NCBI GenBank assembly: GCA_050302175.1
Contig: JBNLAN010000013.1
Coordinates: 1 to 64,000, forward strand
Source of the DNA: JBNLAN01 sp050302175
Lineage (GTDB): Bacteria; Pseudomonadota; Zetaproteobacteria; Mariprofundales; Mariprofundaceae
Length of the DNA stretch: 64,000 nt
Direction: 5' to 3'
Below are positions 1-8,127 of this stretch, piece by piece; the stretch's first letter is position 1, and every line of letters begins with the position of its first letter. The notes beneath the pieces were generated by a model that did not search any database, was not told the DNA's origin, and was given only the letters and a program-made list of their open reading frames with translations. A program made the translations under genes and the position numbers.

Positions 1-141
1 GTAATCCTTAAATGTCGCCTGACCCGTCTCAGACAGAACCTTCGTGATCGCCGCTGTCAACGTCGTCTTGCCATGGTCAACGTGACCAATCGTGCCAATG
101 TTTACGTGCGGCTTGTTACGCTCAAATTTTTCCTTTGCCAT
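1..141 (-). CDS. tuf: Elongation factor Tu, N-terminal fragment (runs off the left edge)
   Basis: The minus strand from 141 reads MAKEKFERNKPHVNIGTIGH and continues VDHGKTTLTAAITKVL, the universally conserved EF-Tu start with the G1 P-loop (GHVDHGKT). EF-Tu is the cytosolic GTPase that carries aminoacyl-tRNA to the ribosome. Only the first 47 codons are in the window. It lies directly downstream of four tRNA genes on the same strand, the arrangement known for tufB in enterobacteria (thrU-tyrU-glyT-thrT-tufB), so it is probably co-transcribed with them. Whether a second tuf copy exists elsewhere cannot be seen. Confidence 0.97.
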   Translation of the reverse strand, partial: MAKEKFERNKPHVNIGTIGHVDHGKTTLTAAITKVLSETGQATFKDY

Positions 142-195
142 GTTTTCCTCTCCGTCATCAAAGTTTTAAAAAATCGTTGCTCAAAGCGCCAAAAC

Positions 196-270
196 TGGAG
201 CCCAGAGCGGGAATTGAACCCGCGACCTCATCCTTACCAAGGATGTGCTCTACCCCTGAGCTATCTGGGC
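196..270 (-). tRNA. tRNA-Thr (anticodon GGU)
   Basis: On the minus strand the sequence begins GCCCAGATAGCTCAG and ends with an encoded CCA. It folds as a cloverleaf with acceptor GCCCAGA/TCTGGGC, anticodon arm CATCC-TTGGTAA-GGATG (anticodon GGT) and the T-loop GTTCAATTC. The length is 75 nt with CCA. It is the last tRNA before tuf. Confidence 0.96.
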
Positions 271-309
271 CAACCGTTCAGCGGCTGGTCAAACCGTTCA
301 CGCCCAAAC

Positions 310-383
310 TGGAGCGGGTGACGGGAATCGAACCCGTACTTCCAGCTTGGAAGGCTGGAGTTCTACCGTTGAACTACACCCGC
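310..383 (-). tRNA. tRNA-Gly (anticodon UCC)
   Basis: The minus strand begins GCGGGTGTAGTTCAACGG and ends in an encoded CCA. The anticodon arm is CCAGC-CTTCCAA-GCTGG, which gives anticodon TCC. The T-arm carries GGTTCGATTCC. The length is 74 nt. It is the third gene of the four-tRNA cluster. Confidence 0.96.
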
Positions 384-413
384 GCTTCCAGGTTCCGACC
401 CAGCAGCAAAAGC

Positions 414-498
414 TGGTGGAGAGGGTTGGTTTCGAACCAACGTAGGCATAGCCAGCAGATTTACAGTCTGCCCCCTTTAACCACTCGGGCACCTCTCC
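414..498 (-). tRNA. tRNA-Tyr (anticodon GUA)
   Basis: The minus strand begins GGAGAGGTGCCCGAGTGG. The anticodon arm GCAGA-CTGTAAA-TCTGC gives anticodon GTA. A long variable arm and an 85-nt length with encoded CCA are as expected for bacterial tRNA-Tyr. Confidence 0.96.
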
Positions 499-615
499 GC
501 GCCTTTTTTAAATCTGCAGACTGCCAAAACCCAATCGCATCGCTCAGAAGGCGCGCGATTGTCCACCTTTACGACAACCTGTCAACCTCGTTCGGCATAT
601 AGCCCAAACGCAAAA

Positions 616-691
616 TGGAGCCGGCAACAGGATTCGAACCCGTGGCCTGCTGATTACAAATCAGCTGCTCTACCAACTGAGCTATGCCGGC
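616..691 (-). tRNA. tRNA-Thr (anticodon UGU)
   Basis: The minus strand begins GCCGGCATAGCTCAGTTGG. The anticodon arm GCTGA-TTTGTAA-TCAGC gives anticodon TGT. The length is 76 nt with encoded CCA. It is promoter-proximal in the cluster. The anticodon order Thr(UGU)-Tyr(GUA)-Gly(UCC)-Thr(GGU) matches the enterobacterial tufB operon. Confidence 0.96.
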
Positions 692-704
692 TCAAGGACG
701 GCGC

Positions 705-732
705 ATCATACGCAGCAAGAAAATGACTTCAA
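705..732 (-). promoter_or_regulatory. Sigma70-type promoter of the tRNA-tuf operon
   Basis: On the minus strand TTGAAG (727-732) and TATGAT (705-710) are separated by 16 bases, and the first tRNA begins 14 bases beyond the -10 element. The stretch after the -10 is GC-rich (GCGCCGTCC), like the discriminator of stringently controlled stable-RNA promoters. That regulatory reading is inference. Confidence 0.65.
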
Positions 733-818
733 GAAAATATTTCCCATCGAGAAAACCTCGCCGGATATGCCGCCCTTAAATAACGGCAACCAGGCCTCAT
801 AATGCTGAAGTCCCGGTA

Positions 819-2207
819 TCAGCGCAGATGCTCGATCCCCCGTTTCAGCCGGGCCAACGTTTCATCCCGACCCAACAACTCCAGTGTGATATCAATGGGC
901 GGGGAAACCGGTACGCCTGCCACCAGAACACGAATCGGCTGTGCCAGCTTGCCCATACCAACCCCGGCCTTTTCGCACACCTCACCGATCAGGTTGTGCA
1001 AAATCTCGCCTCGCCACTCGGGCAGCACCGAGACCTTTTCGATGAAAGATTCCAGCAGCGGCCAGGTATCATCCTTGAAATTCTTCTGCACCGCCTTCTC
1101 ATCATAGCTCTGTGGCGCCTCATAGAAGAAACGAGCACCTTCCGCCAGCTCGACCAGATTTTTCGAGCGCTCCTGCAATGCGGGGATGACTGAAGCCAGA
1201 GCCGGACCGTTGGCTACATTGACCCCACCGAGAAACGGCACCACCAAATCGGCCAATACCTCGGCCGCGCTCTCACGCAGATAGTGCGCATTCAGCCAGT
1301 CCAGCTTGGCCTGGTCGAAGCGGGCCGCTGTCTTGCCGACATTTTTTACATCGAAGAGTTCAATCAATCGCTCAAGGCTGAACACCTCATCGTCGCCATG
1401 CGACCAGCCCAGACGCGCCAGGTAATTGTTCACCGCATGCGGCAGATAGCCCTGCTCGCGATACTCGGTGATCGCCACCGCGCCATGACGTTTACTCATC
1501 TTGGCTCCATCCGGGCCATGAATCAGCGGGATGTGCGCGAAAGTCGGGATCGGCAATCCCAATGCTTCATACAACTGAATCTGCCTTGGCGTATTGTTCA
1601 GATGATCCGAGCCGCGGATCACATGTGTGATCCCCATAGCGGCATCGTCGGCCACCACGGCCAAATTGTAGGTCGGAGTTCCATCAGAGCGTATAATAAT
1701 AAGATCGTCGATCTCCTCGTTGGGAAAACGCACCTCGCCCAGCACCAGATCGCTGACCACCGTCTCACCCACGTCCGGGGAACGGAAACGAATCACGAAC
1801 GGTGCGCTATCCGGGCGGTCAGAGCGGTGGCGGCAGCGGCCATCGTACATCGGCTTCTTGCCTGCCGCGCGCTGCGCCTCGCGCATCTCGTCGAGCTCCT
1901 CCTTACTGCAATAGCAGCGGTAGGCGTGCCCCTCATCAATCAACTGTTCGGCGGCCAATACATGTTCAGCCTGCCGCCCGGCCTGAAATACCGGCTCGGC
2001 GTCCCAATCAAGCCCCAGCCACTTCATGCCATCGAGTATCACCTGTGTGGCCTCATCGGTGGAGCGCTCGCGGTCGGTATCTTCGATGCGCAGCACAAAC
2101 TCGCCCTTATGATGGCGGGCATACAGCCAGGAAAATAGCGCCGTGCGGGCGCCGCCAATATGCAGCATGCCGGTCGGACTCGGCGCAAAACGGGTGCGAA
2201 CAGTCAT
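819..2207 (-). CDS. gltX: Glutamyl-tRNA synthetase
   Basis: This class I aminoacyl-tRNA synthetase charges tRNA-Glu (and possibly tRNA-Gln) with glutamate in the cytosol. The protein starts MTVRTRFAPSPTGMLHIGG, which includes the HIGH-type nucleotide site (HIGG). The KMSKS loop appears as KMSKRH, and the catalytic core has the usual GxxDRxRS-like block (EDTDRERS). Length is 462 residues, normal for a bacterial GluRS. I chose the ATG at 2207, five codons inside the longest frame, because GGAG sits about six bases before it and it gives the canonical N-terminus. It lies 79 bases after the M3 peptidase gene on the same strand. Confidence 0.96.
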   Translation of the reverse strand: MTVRTRFAPSPTGMLHIGGARTALFSWLYARHHKGEFVLRIEDTDRERSTDEATQVILDGMKWLGLDWDAEPVFQAGRQAEHVLAAEQLIDEGHAYRCYCSKEELDEMREAQRAAGKKPMYDGRCRHRSDRPDSAPFVIRFRSPDVGETVVSDLVLGEVRFPNEEIDDLIIIRSDGTPTYNLAVVADDAAMGITHVIRGSDHLNNTPRQIQLYEALGLPIPTFAHIPLIHGPDGAKMSKRHGAVAITEYREQGYLPHAVNNYLARLGWSHGDDEVFSLERLIELFDVKNVGKTAARFDQAKLDWLNAHYLRESAAEVLADLVVPFLGGVNVANGPALASVIPALQERSKNLVELAEGARFFYEAPQSYDEKAVQKNFKDDTWPLLESFIEKVSVLPEWRGEILHNLIGEVCEKAGVGMGKLAQPIRVLVAGVPVSPPIDITLELLGRDETLARLKRGIEHLR

Positions 2208-2286
2208 TTCATCTCCAAACAAACAGAATCGAGGAATCGCGAAGCCTAGTCGGAATTACGCTGGACTCCAGCATTGCTTCCCACGC

Positions 2287-4347
2287 TTACTCCTGCGAGA
2301 AAATCTCCTCGTTGGTAATCCCTGAATGGCGCAACAGCGCCTCCACCGAAGGTTTACGCCCACGAAACGCCTCAAAGCTCTGCATCAGATCGCGGCTGCC
2401 GCCCACCGAAAGAATCTCGTCGCGGAAACGCTTCGCCGTCACCGCATCAGTAATACCATGCTCCTCGAAGGCGGAAAAGGCATCCGCGGAAAGCACCTCA
2501 GCCCATTTATAGCTGTAATAGCCGGCCGCATAACCACCGGCAAAGATGTGCGAGAAGCTATTCTGGAACTTATTAAAGGCGGGCGGCATGAGTACGGCAA
2601 CTTCCCTGCGCACTTCGTCGAGCAGCGCCTGTACGCTCTGCTCGCCACCCGACTGATAATCGCTATGCAGCAAAAAATCGAATAGCGAGAACTCGATCTG
2701 GCGAAGCATCATCATGCCGGACTGAAAATTCTTCGCGGCCAGCATGCGATCAAACAGCTCATCCGGCAACTTTTCCCCACTCTGGTAGTGCCGGGCGAAC
2801 AGGTCGACCCCCTCACGCTCCCAGCAGAAATTCTCCATGAACTGACTGGGCAGCTCCACCGCATCCCACGGCACGCCGTTGATACCGGAAACGCCGCGCA
2901 CATCCACGCGGGTCAGCATATGGTGCAAGCCGTGGCCGAACTCATGGAACAGCGTCTCCACCTCTTCGTGCGTCCACAAGGCAGGCTTGCTGCCGACCGG
3001 CGCATCGAAATTGCACACCAGATACGCCACCGGCAGTTGCAATGATCCATCCGGCCGTTTCCAGCGAAGCATGCACTCATCCATCCAGGCGCCACCACGC
3101 TTGTGCGCCCGGGCATAGGGATCGAGATAGAAGCCGGCGATCACATCGCCGCTTGCATCGGAGACCTCGAAATAGCGCACATCCTTGTGCCAGCGCGGCG
3201 CTTCCGTTTCACGAATAGAGAGCCCGTAGAGCTTCGAGACCAGACCGAACAGCCCCTCGATGACTTTGTGCTCGGGGAAGTAGGGCTTCAGCTCTTCTCT
3301 GGAGATCGCATACTTGTGTTGCCGCAGATGCTCGGAAACAAACGGCACATCCCATGCCGCCAGTTCGGCAATCCCCAGCTTCTCAGCGGCGAATGTTTTG
3401 AGTTCGGCCACTTCCGCTTCGGCCATGGCACGGCTCTTCGCCGCCAGTTCACGCAGGAATGACGTCACTTCACCGGTGCTCGCCGCCATCTTGGTCGCCA
3501 GCGAATATTCGGCGTAGGTGTCGAATCCAAGCAGGTTCGCCATCTCCTTTCGGAGCGCCAGCAGCTCATCAATTACAGGTGAGTTATCCAGCTCACCGCT
3601 GCTGGCCCGGGTGCTGTAAGCGGTGTACATCCGCTCGCGTAGCGCACGGTTTTCAGCGTACTGCATGAAAGGCAGGTAGGAGGGGATATCAAGCGTGAAC
3701 AGCCAGCCCCCTTTGCCTGCACCCTCTGCGCCCTCCGCTCGCTGACGCGCCGCATCACGGACGGAGTCCGGAATGCCAGCCAGATCGGCTTCCTCGGTAA
3801 TGTGCAGCTCGAAAACACGGGTGGCATCCAGCACATGCTGCTCAAACAGGGTGCCGAGCTCGGAGAGGCGCATGCGAATGGCCGTGAAGCGCTCGCGGGC
3901 CGCACCCTCCAACTCCGCACCCGACAATCTGAAATCGCGAAGCATATGCTCGCTCGACTGCTGTTGCGCTGGTGACAGGGATGAAAAATCAGTGCGTCCG
4001 GCTACCATCTTGATCGCGGCATAGAGCGCCTCGTTCTGCGCCACCTCCGAATGCCAGGCGGCCATCTTCTGCACGCCCTGCTGATAGATAGGACGCAGCT
4101 TTTCGGAATCACAAACAGAATTAAGATGAGATACAGGACTCCAGACACGATGCAGTTTCTCGTCCAGCTCTTCCAGCGGCTGCATCAGACTGTTCCAATC
4201 CGGGTCGGCCTGGGCGATCAGCTCATCAATCTGCAGCCTGCTTTCGGCCAGAACGGCATCGAGTGTCGGAAGTACATGCTCCGGTTGAATACGCTCAAAA
4301 GGCGGCAGGTGACCCTGCAGGCCACTCAACAAAACATTATCGCTCAT
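2287..4347 (-). CDS. prlC: Oligopeptidase A, M3 family zinc peptidase
   Basis: This cytosolic metallopeptidase degrades short peptides, including signal peptides and proteasome/Lon products. The HExxH zinc motif is present as HEFGH in the stretch ETLFHEFGHGLHHML, with the third ligand region (GVPWDAVELPSQFMENF) downstream. Length is 686 residues, typical for OpdA/PrlC. The ATG at 4347 lacks a clear Shine-Dalgarno sequence. The hemC stop lies 21 bases upstream, so the two genes probably share a transcript. Confidence 0.93.
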   Translation of the reverse strand: MSDNVLLSGLQGHLPPFERIQPEHVLPTLDAVLAESRLQIDELIAQADPDWNSLMQPLEELDEKLHRVWSPVSHLNSVCDSEKLRPIYQQGVQKMAAWHSEVAQNEALYAAIKMVAGRTDFSSLSPAQQQSSEHMLRDFRLSGAELEGAARERFTAIRMRLSELGTLFEQHVLDATRVFELHITEEADLAGIPDSVRDAARQRAEGAEGAGKGGWLFTLDIPSYLPFMQYAENRALRERMYTAYSTRASSGELDNSPVIDELLALRKEMANLLGFDTYAEYSLATKMAASTGEVTSFLRELAAKSRAMAEAEVAELKTFAAEKLGIAELAAWDVPFVSEHLRQHKYAISREELKPYFPEHKVIEGLFGLVSKLYGLSIRETEAPRWHKDVRYFEVSDASGDVIAGFYLDPYARAHKRGGAWMDECMLRWKRPDGSLQLPVAYLVCNFDAPVGSKPALWTHEEVETLFHEFGHGLHHMLTRVDVRGVSGINGVPWDAVELPSQFMENFCWEREGVDLFARHYQSGEKLPDELFDRMLAAKNFQSGMMMLRQIEFSLFDFLLHSDYQSGGEQSVQALLDEVRREVAVLMPPAFNKFQNSFSHIFAGGYAAGYYSYKWAEVLSADAFSAFEEHGITDAVTAKRFRDEILSVGGSRDLMQSFEAFRGRKPSVEALLRHSGITNEEIFSQE

Positions 4348-4367
4348 GAGGAGTTTCAGCGATCGGC

Positions 4368-5303
4368 TCAGTGATCGGTGTAAAGGGCTTCCAGAATCGG
4401 GCGAGCCCCGGCATCGAGAATCTCATCCGCCAGCCTGATTCCCATCGCCTCGCCGTCACTGCGTGCGCCAGTGACTTCACGACGGATCACAACAGAGCCG
4501 TCTACGGCACCAACCAGCCCTTTCAGATGCAGCTTGTCGCCATCGAGTGTGGCATAAGCCGCAATCGGCACCTGGCAACCGCCCTCAAGACGAGCCAGAA
4601 AGGCACGCTCGGCACGGGTTCGATCCACCGTATCGGTGTGATTGAGACGATCCACAATCGCATTGATTTCATCATCAGCATCACGCGTCTGAATACCGAG
4701 CGTGCCCTGCGCCACCGCCGGCAGCATCACCTCGGTATCGATAAATTCGTGCATCTGCTCGGCCATGCCCATACGACGCACACCCGCGGCTGCGAGAATG
4801 ACTGCATCGACCTCTTTGCCGAGCTTGGAGAGGCGGGTCTGGATATTGCCGCGAATCCACTGGAACTCAAAGGTCGGGTAGATTGCTTTCAACTGGGTAA
4901 CTCGACGCAGGCTCGAAGTGCCGATGCGGGCACCATCATGCAAACTGGCAAGACCCTTACCGGTGATTGTAGCAACGGAATCACGCGGGTCCTCGCGCTC
5001 AGGAATGGCACGGATGCTGGTGCCTTCAGGAAGCTGGGTCGGCACATCTTTCATGGAGTGCACGGCAATGTCCGCTCTTCCATCGAACAGCGCCATATCG
5101 ATCTCTTTAGTGAAGAGCCCTTTACCACCCACCTTGGCCAGCGGCACATCGAGAATTTTATCGCCCTTGGTTTCGATCTTGACTAACTCAGTGGTGACGT
5201 TCGGATCAAGGCGCTGCAGTTCGGCAGCAACGTGTTCGGCCTGCCATAGGGCAAGCGGGGAGCGGCGAGTGGCGATGCGGATATGGGTCACGGTTTGAGT
5301 CAC
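4368..5303 (-). CDS. hemC: Porphobilinogen deaminase (hydroxymethylbilane synthase)
   Basis: The enzyme polymerises four porphobilinogens into hydroxymethylbilane in heme synthesis. Family signatures are visible: IRIATRRSPLALWQAEHV near the N-terminus, the KGLFTKE and HSMKD(V/L)PT segments, SLRR, and the dipyrromethane-binding cysteine in RLEGGCQVPIAAYA. I chose the GTG at 5303 rather than the ATG seven codons upstream because GGAGG lies six bases before it. The protein is then 311 residues. Heme demand fits the many c-type cytochromes in this window. Confidence 0.95.
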   Translation of the reverse strand: MTQTVTHIRIATRRSPLALWQAEHVAAELQRLDPNVTTELVKIETKGDKILDVPLAKVGGKGLFTKEIDMALFDGRADIAVHSMKDVPTQLPEGTSIRAIPEREDPRDSVATITGKGLASLHDGARIGTSSLRRVTQLKAIYPTFEFQWIRGNIQTRLSKLGKEVDAVILAAAGVRRMGMAEQMHEFIDTEVMLPAVAQGTLGIQTRDADDEINAIVDRLNHTDTVDRTRAERAFLARLEGGCQVPIAAYATLDGDKLHLKGLVGAVDGSVVIRREVTGARSDGEAMGIRLADEILDAGARPILEALYTDH

Positions 5304-5355
5304 GTAAGGCCTCCAATCAATCAAGAGGCGGGAAACTAGCAGAAATAATCTGAAA

Positions 5356-5916
5356 TTAAATGCGTCGGTCGATCACCCTGACCGATTTCTCGTAGGCATC
5401 GACCCAATATGGGTTGGAGAGCTTTGAAATCATGACGCCTTTGGATTTGGAAGCATGAATAAACTGATGGTTACCGACATAGATACCGACATGAAGAACT
5501 TTTCGTGATGTTCTGAAGACGATGATATCGCCGACTTCCAGGCGCTGGAATGAGACACGACGACCGGCTTGCGATAAAAGCTGCGTGGAGCGAGGCACTT
5601 CGACACCCAACGCGTCCCGAAACATCGTATGCACAAAACCGGAGCAATCGATACCGTAGCGGCTGTTACCGCCATAGCGGTAGGGCGTGCCTTTCCAGCG
5701 CTCAAAGTGTTGCAACAGGGCGGTGCGCAGAGAAGTTTCGGAAACCTGAGTTGAGTGGTGAGTATTCCCCGCCAAAGCAAAGAGGGGCCAGCCGAGAAGA
5801 ATCGCAATCAACAGAACCGGAAGAACCAGCTTCTTGGCTGCGATTCGGTTGCAGGCGATCAGCACGCTTGGGTAGCGAAGTCCCTGGCCTGATATCCATA
5901 ACATCAACTCAAACAT
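5356..5916 (-). CDS. NlpC/P60 family peptidoglycan endopeptidase
   Basis: This is a secreted or membrane-anchored cysteine peptidase predicted to cut peptidoglycan stem peptides. A hydrophobic segment around residues 30-50 (LVLPVLLIAILLGWPLFALA) acts as a signal or anchor. The C-terminal two thirds is an NlpC/P60 domain with the catalytic cysteine in YGIDCSGFVHTMF, the histidine in VLHVGIYV and the third polar residue (HQFIHAS). Length is 186 residues. The start is uncertain because about 28 residues precede the hydrophobic core. It lies upstream of hemC on the same strand with a 52-base gap. Confidence 0.88.
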   Translation of the reverse strand: MFELMLWISGQGLRYPSVLIACNRIAAKKLVLPVLLIAILLGWPLFALAGNTHHSTQVSETSLRTALLQHFERWKGTPYRYGGNSRYGIDCSGFVHTMFRDALGVEVPRSTQLLSQAGRRVSFQRLEVGDIIVFRTSRKVLHVGIYVGNHQFIHASKSKGVMISKLSNPYWVDAYEKSVRVIDRRI

Positions 5917-6157
5917 CCGCTTAAGTTAATGGGCTGAAAACCAGCTCTCCGTGTACCAGGTCACTAAAGACGATTCAGACCGAACTGCTGCTCCCGGCCA
6001 GAACAGGGCATTCAAATGCCTAAGCTAAATCCCTTCGCGCCACGTGTACCGCCACATCCACATACAATCGGGCCCCGCCCTCACGCCATGATACGTTCAG
6101 CTTTGATTCAGAATGCCTATTTAAGGTGCGCCGAAAATCCGTAGAAGGAGAATATCC

Positions 6158-6559
6158 ATGAAACGATGCTTTACCGTAATTTTTATCGGGCTCATGCCGT
6201 TTACCGCTATCGCAGCGGACAGCACCGTCAGCGAACGACTGGCCGACTATCAAAGCCAGGGAGCAACCGACTTCTCCGCCCAACGCGGCAAAGCGATGTG
6301 GAATGAAAAACACGCCTTGCCCAATGGCAGCAGCAAGATCAGCTGTGCCTCCTGCCATGGCGCCGATCTGACCCAAACTGGCGAGCATATCAAAACCGGC
6401 AAGCTGATCGAGCCTATGGCACCGAGTATCAATCGTGAACGCCTGACCGATGGGGCCAAAATCGAGAAGTGGTTCCTGCGTAACTGCAAGGGGACACTTG
6501 GCCGTGAATGCACTGCTCAGGAAAAGGGCGACTTCCTGACTTATATCCAGAGTAACTGA
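6158..6559 (+). CDS. SHP-like monoheme c-type cytochrome (DUF1924)
   Basis: A small periplasmic cytochrome: signal peptide to about residue 20 (ending AIAA) and one heme motif, CASCH, in the stretch SSKISCASCHGADLTQ. The order of conserved blocks (RGKAMWNEKHA, SINRERLTDGAKIEKWF, GDFLTYIQS) matches the DUF1924 family, which includes the oxygen-binding Sphaeroides heme protein. AAGGAG lies shortly before the ATG. Two cysteines late in the protein (NCKGTLGREC) could form a disulfide. It begins a five-gene module with a diheme cytochrome, a PepSY protein and a two-component system, so it is probably reduced by the next gene's product. Confidence 0.88.
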   Translation: MKRCFTVIFIGLMPFTAIAADSTVSERLADYQSQGATDFSAQRGKAMWNEKHALPNGSSKISCASCHGADLTQTGEHIKTGKLIEPMAPSINRERLTDGAKIEKWFLRNCKGTLGRECTAQEKGDFLTYIQSN

Positions 6560-6574
6560 TAAAGGAGAACCACC

Positions 6575-7135
6575 ATGAAACACAAACTCACTTTCGCGAC
6601 CCTGCTGTTCGGCAGCCTGGCCTTGGTATCCATCGCCACCGCATATGGCGATGACGACGATGAATACGAAGGTGGTCATTATGCCCGTTCCGCCGACGTA
6701 CCCACAGTAAAAAATTCAAAATATGCTGCCGAGTGCGGCAGTTGCCACTTCGCCTATCAGCCGGGCTGGCTACCCGCTCGCTCATGGCAACAGATGATGG
6801 GCAATCTGGCCGATCATTTCGGAGAAAATGCCGAACTGAACGATGCCTCACGCGAAGCGATCACCAGCTACCTTGTCGAGCATGCCGCCGACACACAACC
6901 GAACCGCATGAGTCGAAGGATTCTCCGTTCCCTCAAGGCCGATGACGCACCGCAACGTATCTCTGAGTTGCGCTTTATGCGCCACGAACACGATGAAATC
7001 CCCTCCCGCATGCTGGAGGGCAACTCCAAAGTAGGCTCGCGTTCGAAGTGTCAGGCGTGCCATACTCAGGCTGACGCCGGAATTTTTAATGAGCACGGCG
7101 TAACCATTCCCGGCTTTGGCCGCTTTGAAGATTAA
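6575..7135 (+). CDS. Diheme cytochrome c (DHC family)
   Basis: A periplasmic electron carrier with a signal peptide ending near residue 25 and two heme motifs, CGSCH (about residue 54) and CQACH (about residue 162). The segment YQPGWLPARSWQQMMGNLADHFGENA is typical of the DHC family, whose members donate electrons to SHP. It starts 15 bases after the SHP-like gene with AAAGGAG upstream. Length is 186 residues. The mature N-terminus is very acidic (DDDDEYEGG). Confidence 0.9.
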   Translation: MKHKLTFATLLFGSLALVSIATAYGDDDDEYEGGHYARSADVPTVKNSKYAAECGSCHFAYQPGWLPARSWQQMMGNLADHFGENAELNDASREAITSYLVEHAADTQPNRMSRRILRSLKADDAPQRISELRFMRHEHDEIPSRMLEGNSKVGSRSKCQACHTQADAGIFNEHGVTIPGFGRFED

Positions 7136-7147
7136 CCGGAGAGATTG

Positions 7148-7435
7148 ATGCTGCGATTCCTGCTGGTACTGCTCCTCGCCCTGCCCGTCTCGACACTGGC
7201 CGAAGACGATCATGACCGTGCCCTGCTGCTCAGGCACAAGGGGGAGATCATGCCGCTAGCTGAAATCCTGCAACGCGTGGCCGGGAAATATCCCGGCCAA
7301 ACGCTGGAGGTCGAACTGGAGGAACGAAAGCCGCACCCGGTCTACGAAATCGAACTGCTTTGCGAAGACGGTGTCGTTCGTGAAATCACCGTCGATGCCG
7401 TGAATGGCGATATCATCGCCGCAGAAGAGGATTGA
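7148..7435 (+). CDS. Secreted PepSY-domain protein
   Basis: A 95-residue protein with a signal peptide (LLVLLLALPVSTLA) and one PepSY domain covering the rest. The PepSY pattern is visible: LAEILQRVAGKYPGQTLEVELEE, then VYEIELLCEDGVVREITVDA and the VNGDII turn. PepSY domains are small periplasmic modules that often accompany sensor kinases or peptidases. The ATG at 7148 is preferred to the TTG one codon earlier. Its stop shares a base with the response-regulator start (TGATG), so translation is probably coupled. A ligand cannot be predicted. Confidence 0.85.
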   Translation: MLRFLLVLLLALPVSTLAEDDHDRALLLRHKGEIMPLAEILQRVAGKYPGQTLEVELEERKPHPVYEIELLCEDGVVREITVDAVNGDIIAAEED

Positions 7436-8127
7436 TGCGCCTGTTGCTCGTCGAGGATGACCGGCAATTGTCGGCGGAGCTGACTGACAGTCTGCAGGCA
7501 TGCGGATTTGCGGTCGACCGGGTATTTGATGGCAACGAGGCCCTTTTCATGGGCGAAAATGAACCTTACGACATTATCGTGCTAGATCTTGGCCTGCCCG
7601 AAAAACCAGGGCTGGAAGTGCTACACCACTGGCGGGAAAAGCAGATCGACACTCCCGTACTCATCCTGACCGCCCGCGACACCTGGAATGAAAAGGTGGA
7701 GGGTTTTCGCGCCGGTGCCGACGACTACCTGAGTAAACCTTTCCATTTCGAAGAGCTACAGGTTCGGCTGGAAGCTCTGATCCGGCGATCCAAGGGAGGA
7801 ATCGCTTCTGCTGTTATTCAGGCTGCTGGGCTGACACTGGACGAAGCCACCCAAAGCGTGGAACGTCGGATCGGAGATGCGACGGAACGGCTCGAGCTGA
7901 CTGGCGTGGAGTTTCGCCTGCTGCGCTACCTAATGCTGCAGCCCGGCCGGATATTCAGCAAATCACACTTGCTGGAACACGTTTACGATTACGATGACGA
8001 AAAGGAGAGTAACGTCATCGAAGTATTTATCAGCCACTTGCGCAAAAAGCTCGGCAAAACATGCATTCGCACCCACCATGGCCAAGGCTACAGCTTTGCT
8101 CCGGGCGGCGAACCGGACAACAGATGA
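7435..8127 (+). CDS. OmpR/PhoB-family response regulator
   Basis: A cytosolic transcription factor: receiver domain at residues 1-115 with acidic pocket EDD (7-9), phospho-acceptor Asp51 (IIVLDLGLP), Thr in LTAR and Lys in LSKPF. It is followed by a winged-helix DNA-binding domain ending in ISHLRKKLGK and HGQGYSF. Length is 230 residues. It overlaps the PepSY stop by one base and the kinase start by four, so the four genes form one operon. It probably controls this cytochrome module in response to the kinase that follows. Confidence 0.95.
   Translation: MRLLLVEDDRQLSAELTDSLQACGFAVDRVFDGNEALFMGENEPYDIIVLDLGLPEKPGLEVLHHWREKQIDTPVLILTARDTWNEKVEGFRAGADDYLSKPFHFEELQVRLEALIRRSKGGIASAVIQAAGLTLDEATQSVERRIGDATERLELTGVEFRLLRYLMLQPGRIFSKSHLLEHVYDYDDEKESNVIEVFISHLRKKLGKTCIRTHHGQGYSFAPGGEPDNR

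Noticed and set aside
73..602. Open frames across the tRNA cluster on both strands
   Set aside because: They are read through tRNA genes and the tuf start, with no ribosome sites and no protein-like composition.
6020..6679. Minus-strand open frame over the SHP-like cytochrome
   Set aside because: The plus strand holds a clear heme motif, signal peptide and ribosome site; the antisense frame has none of these.
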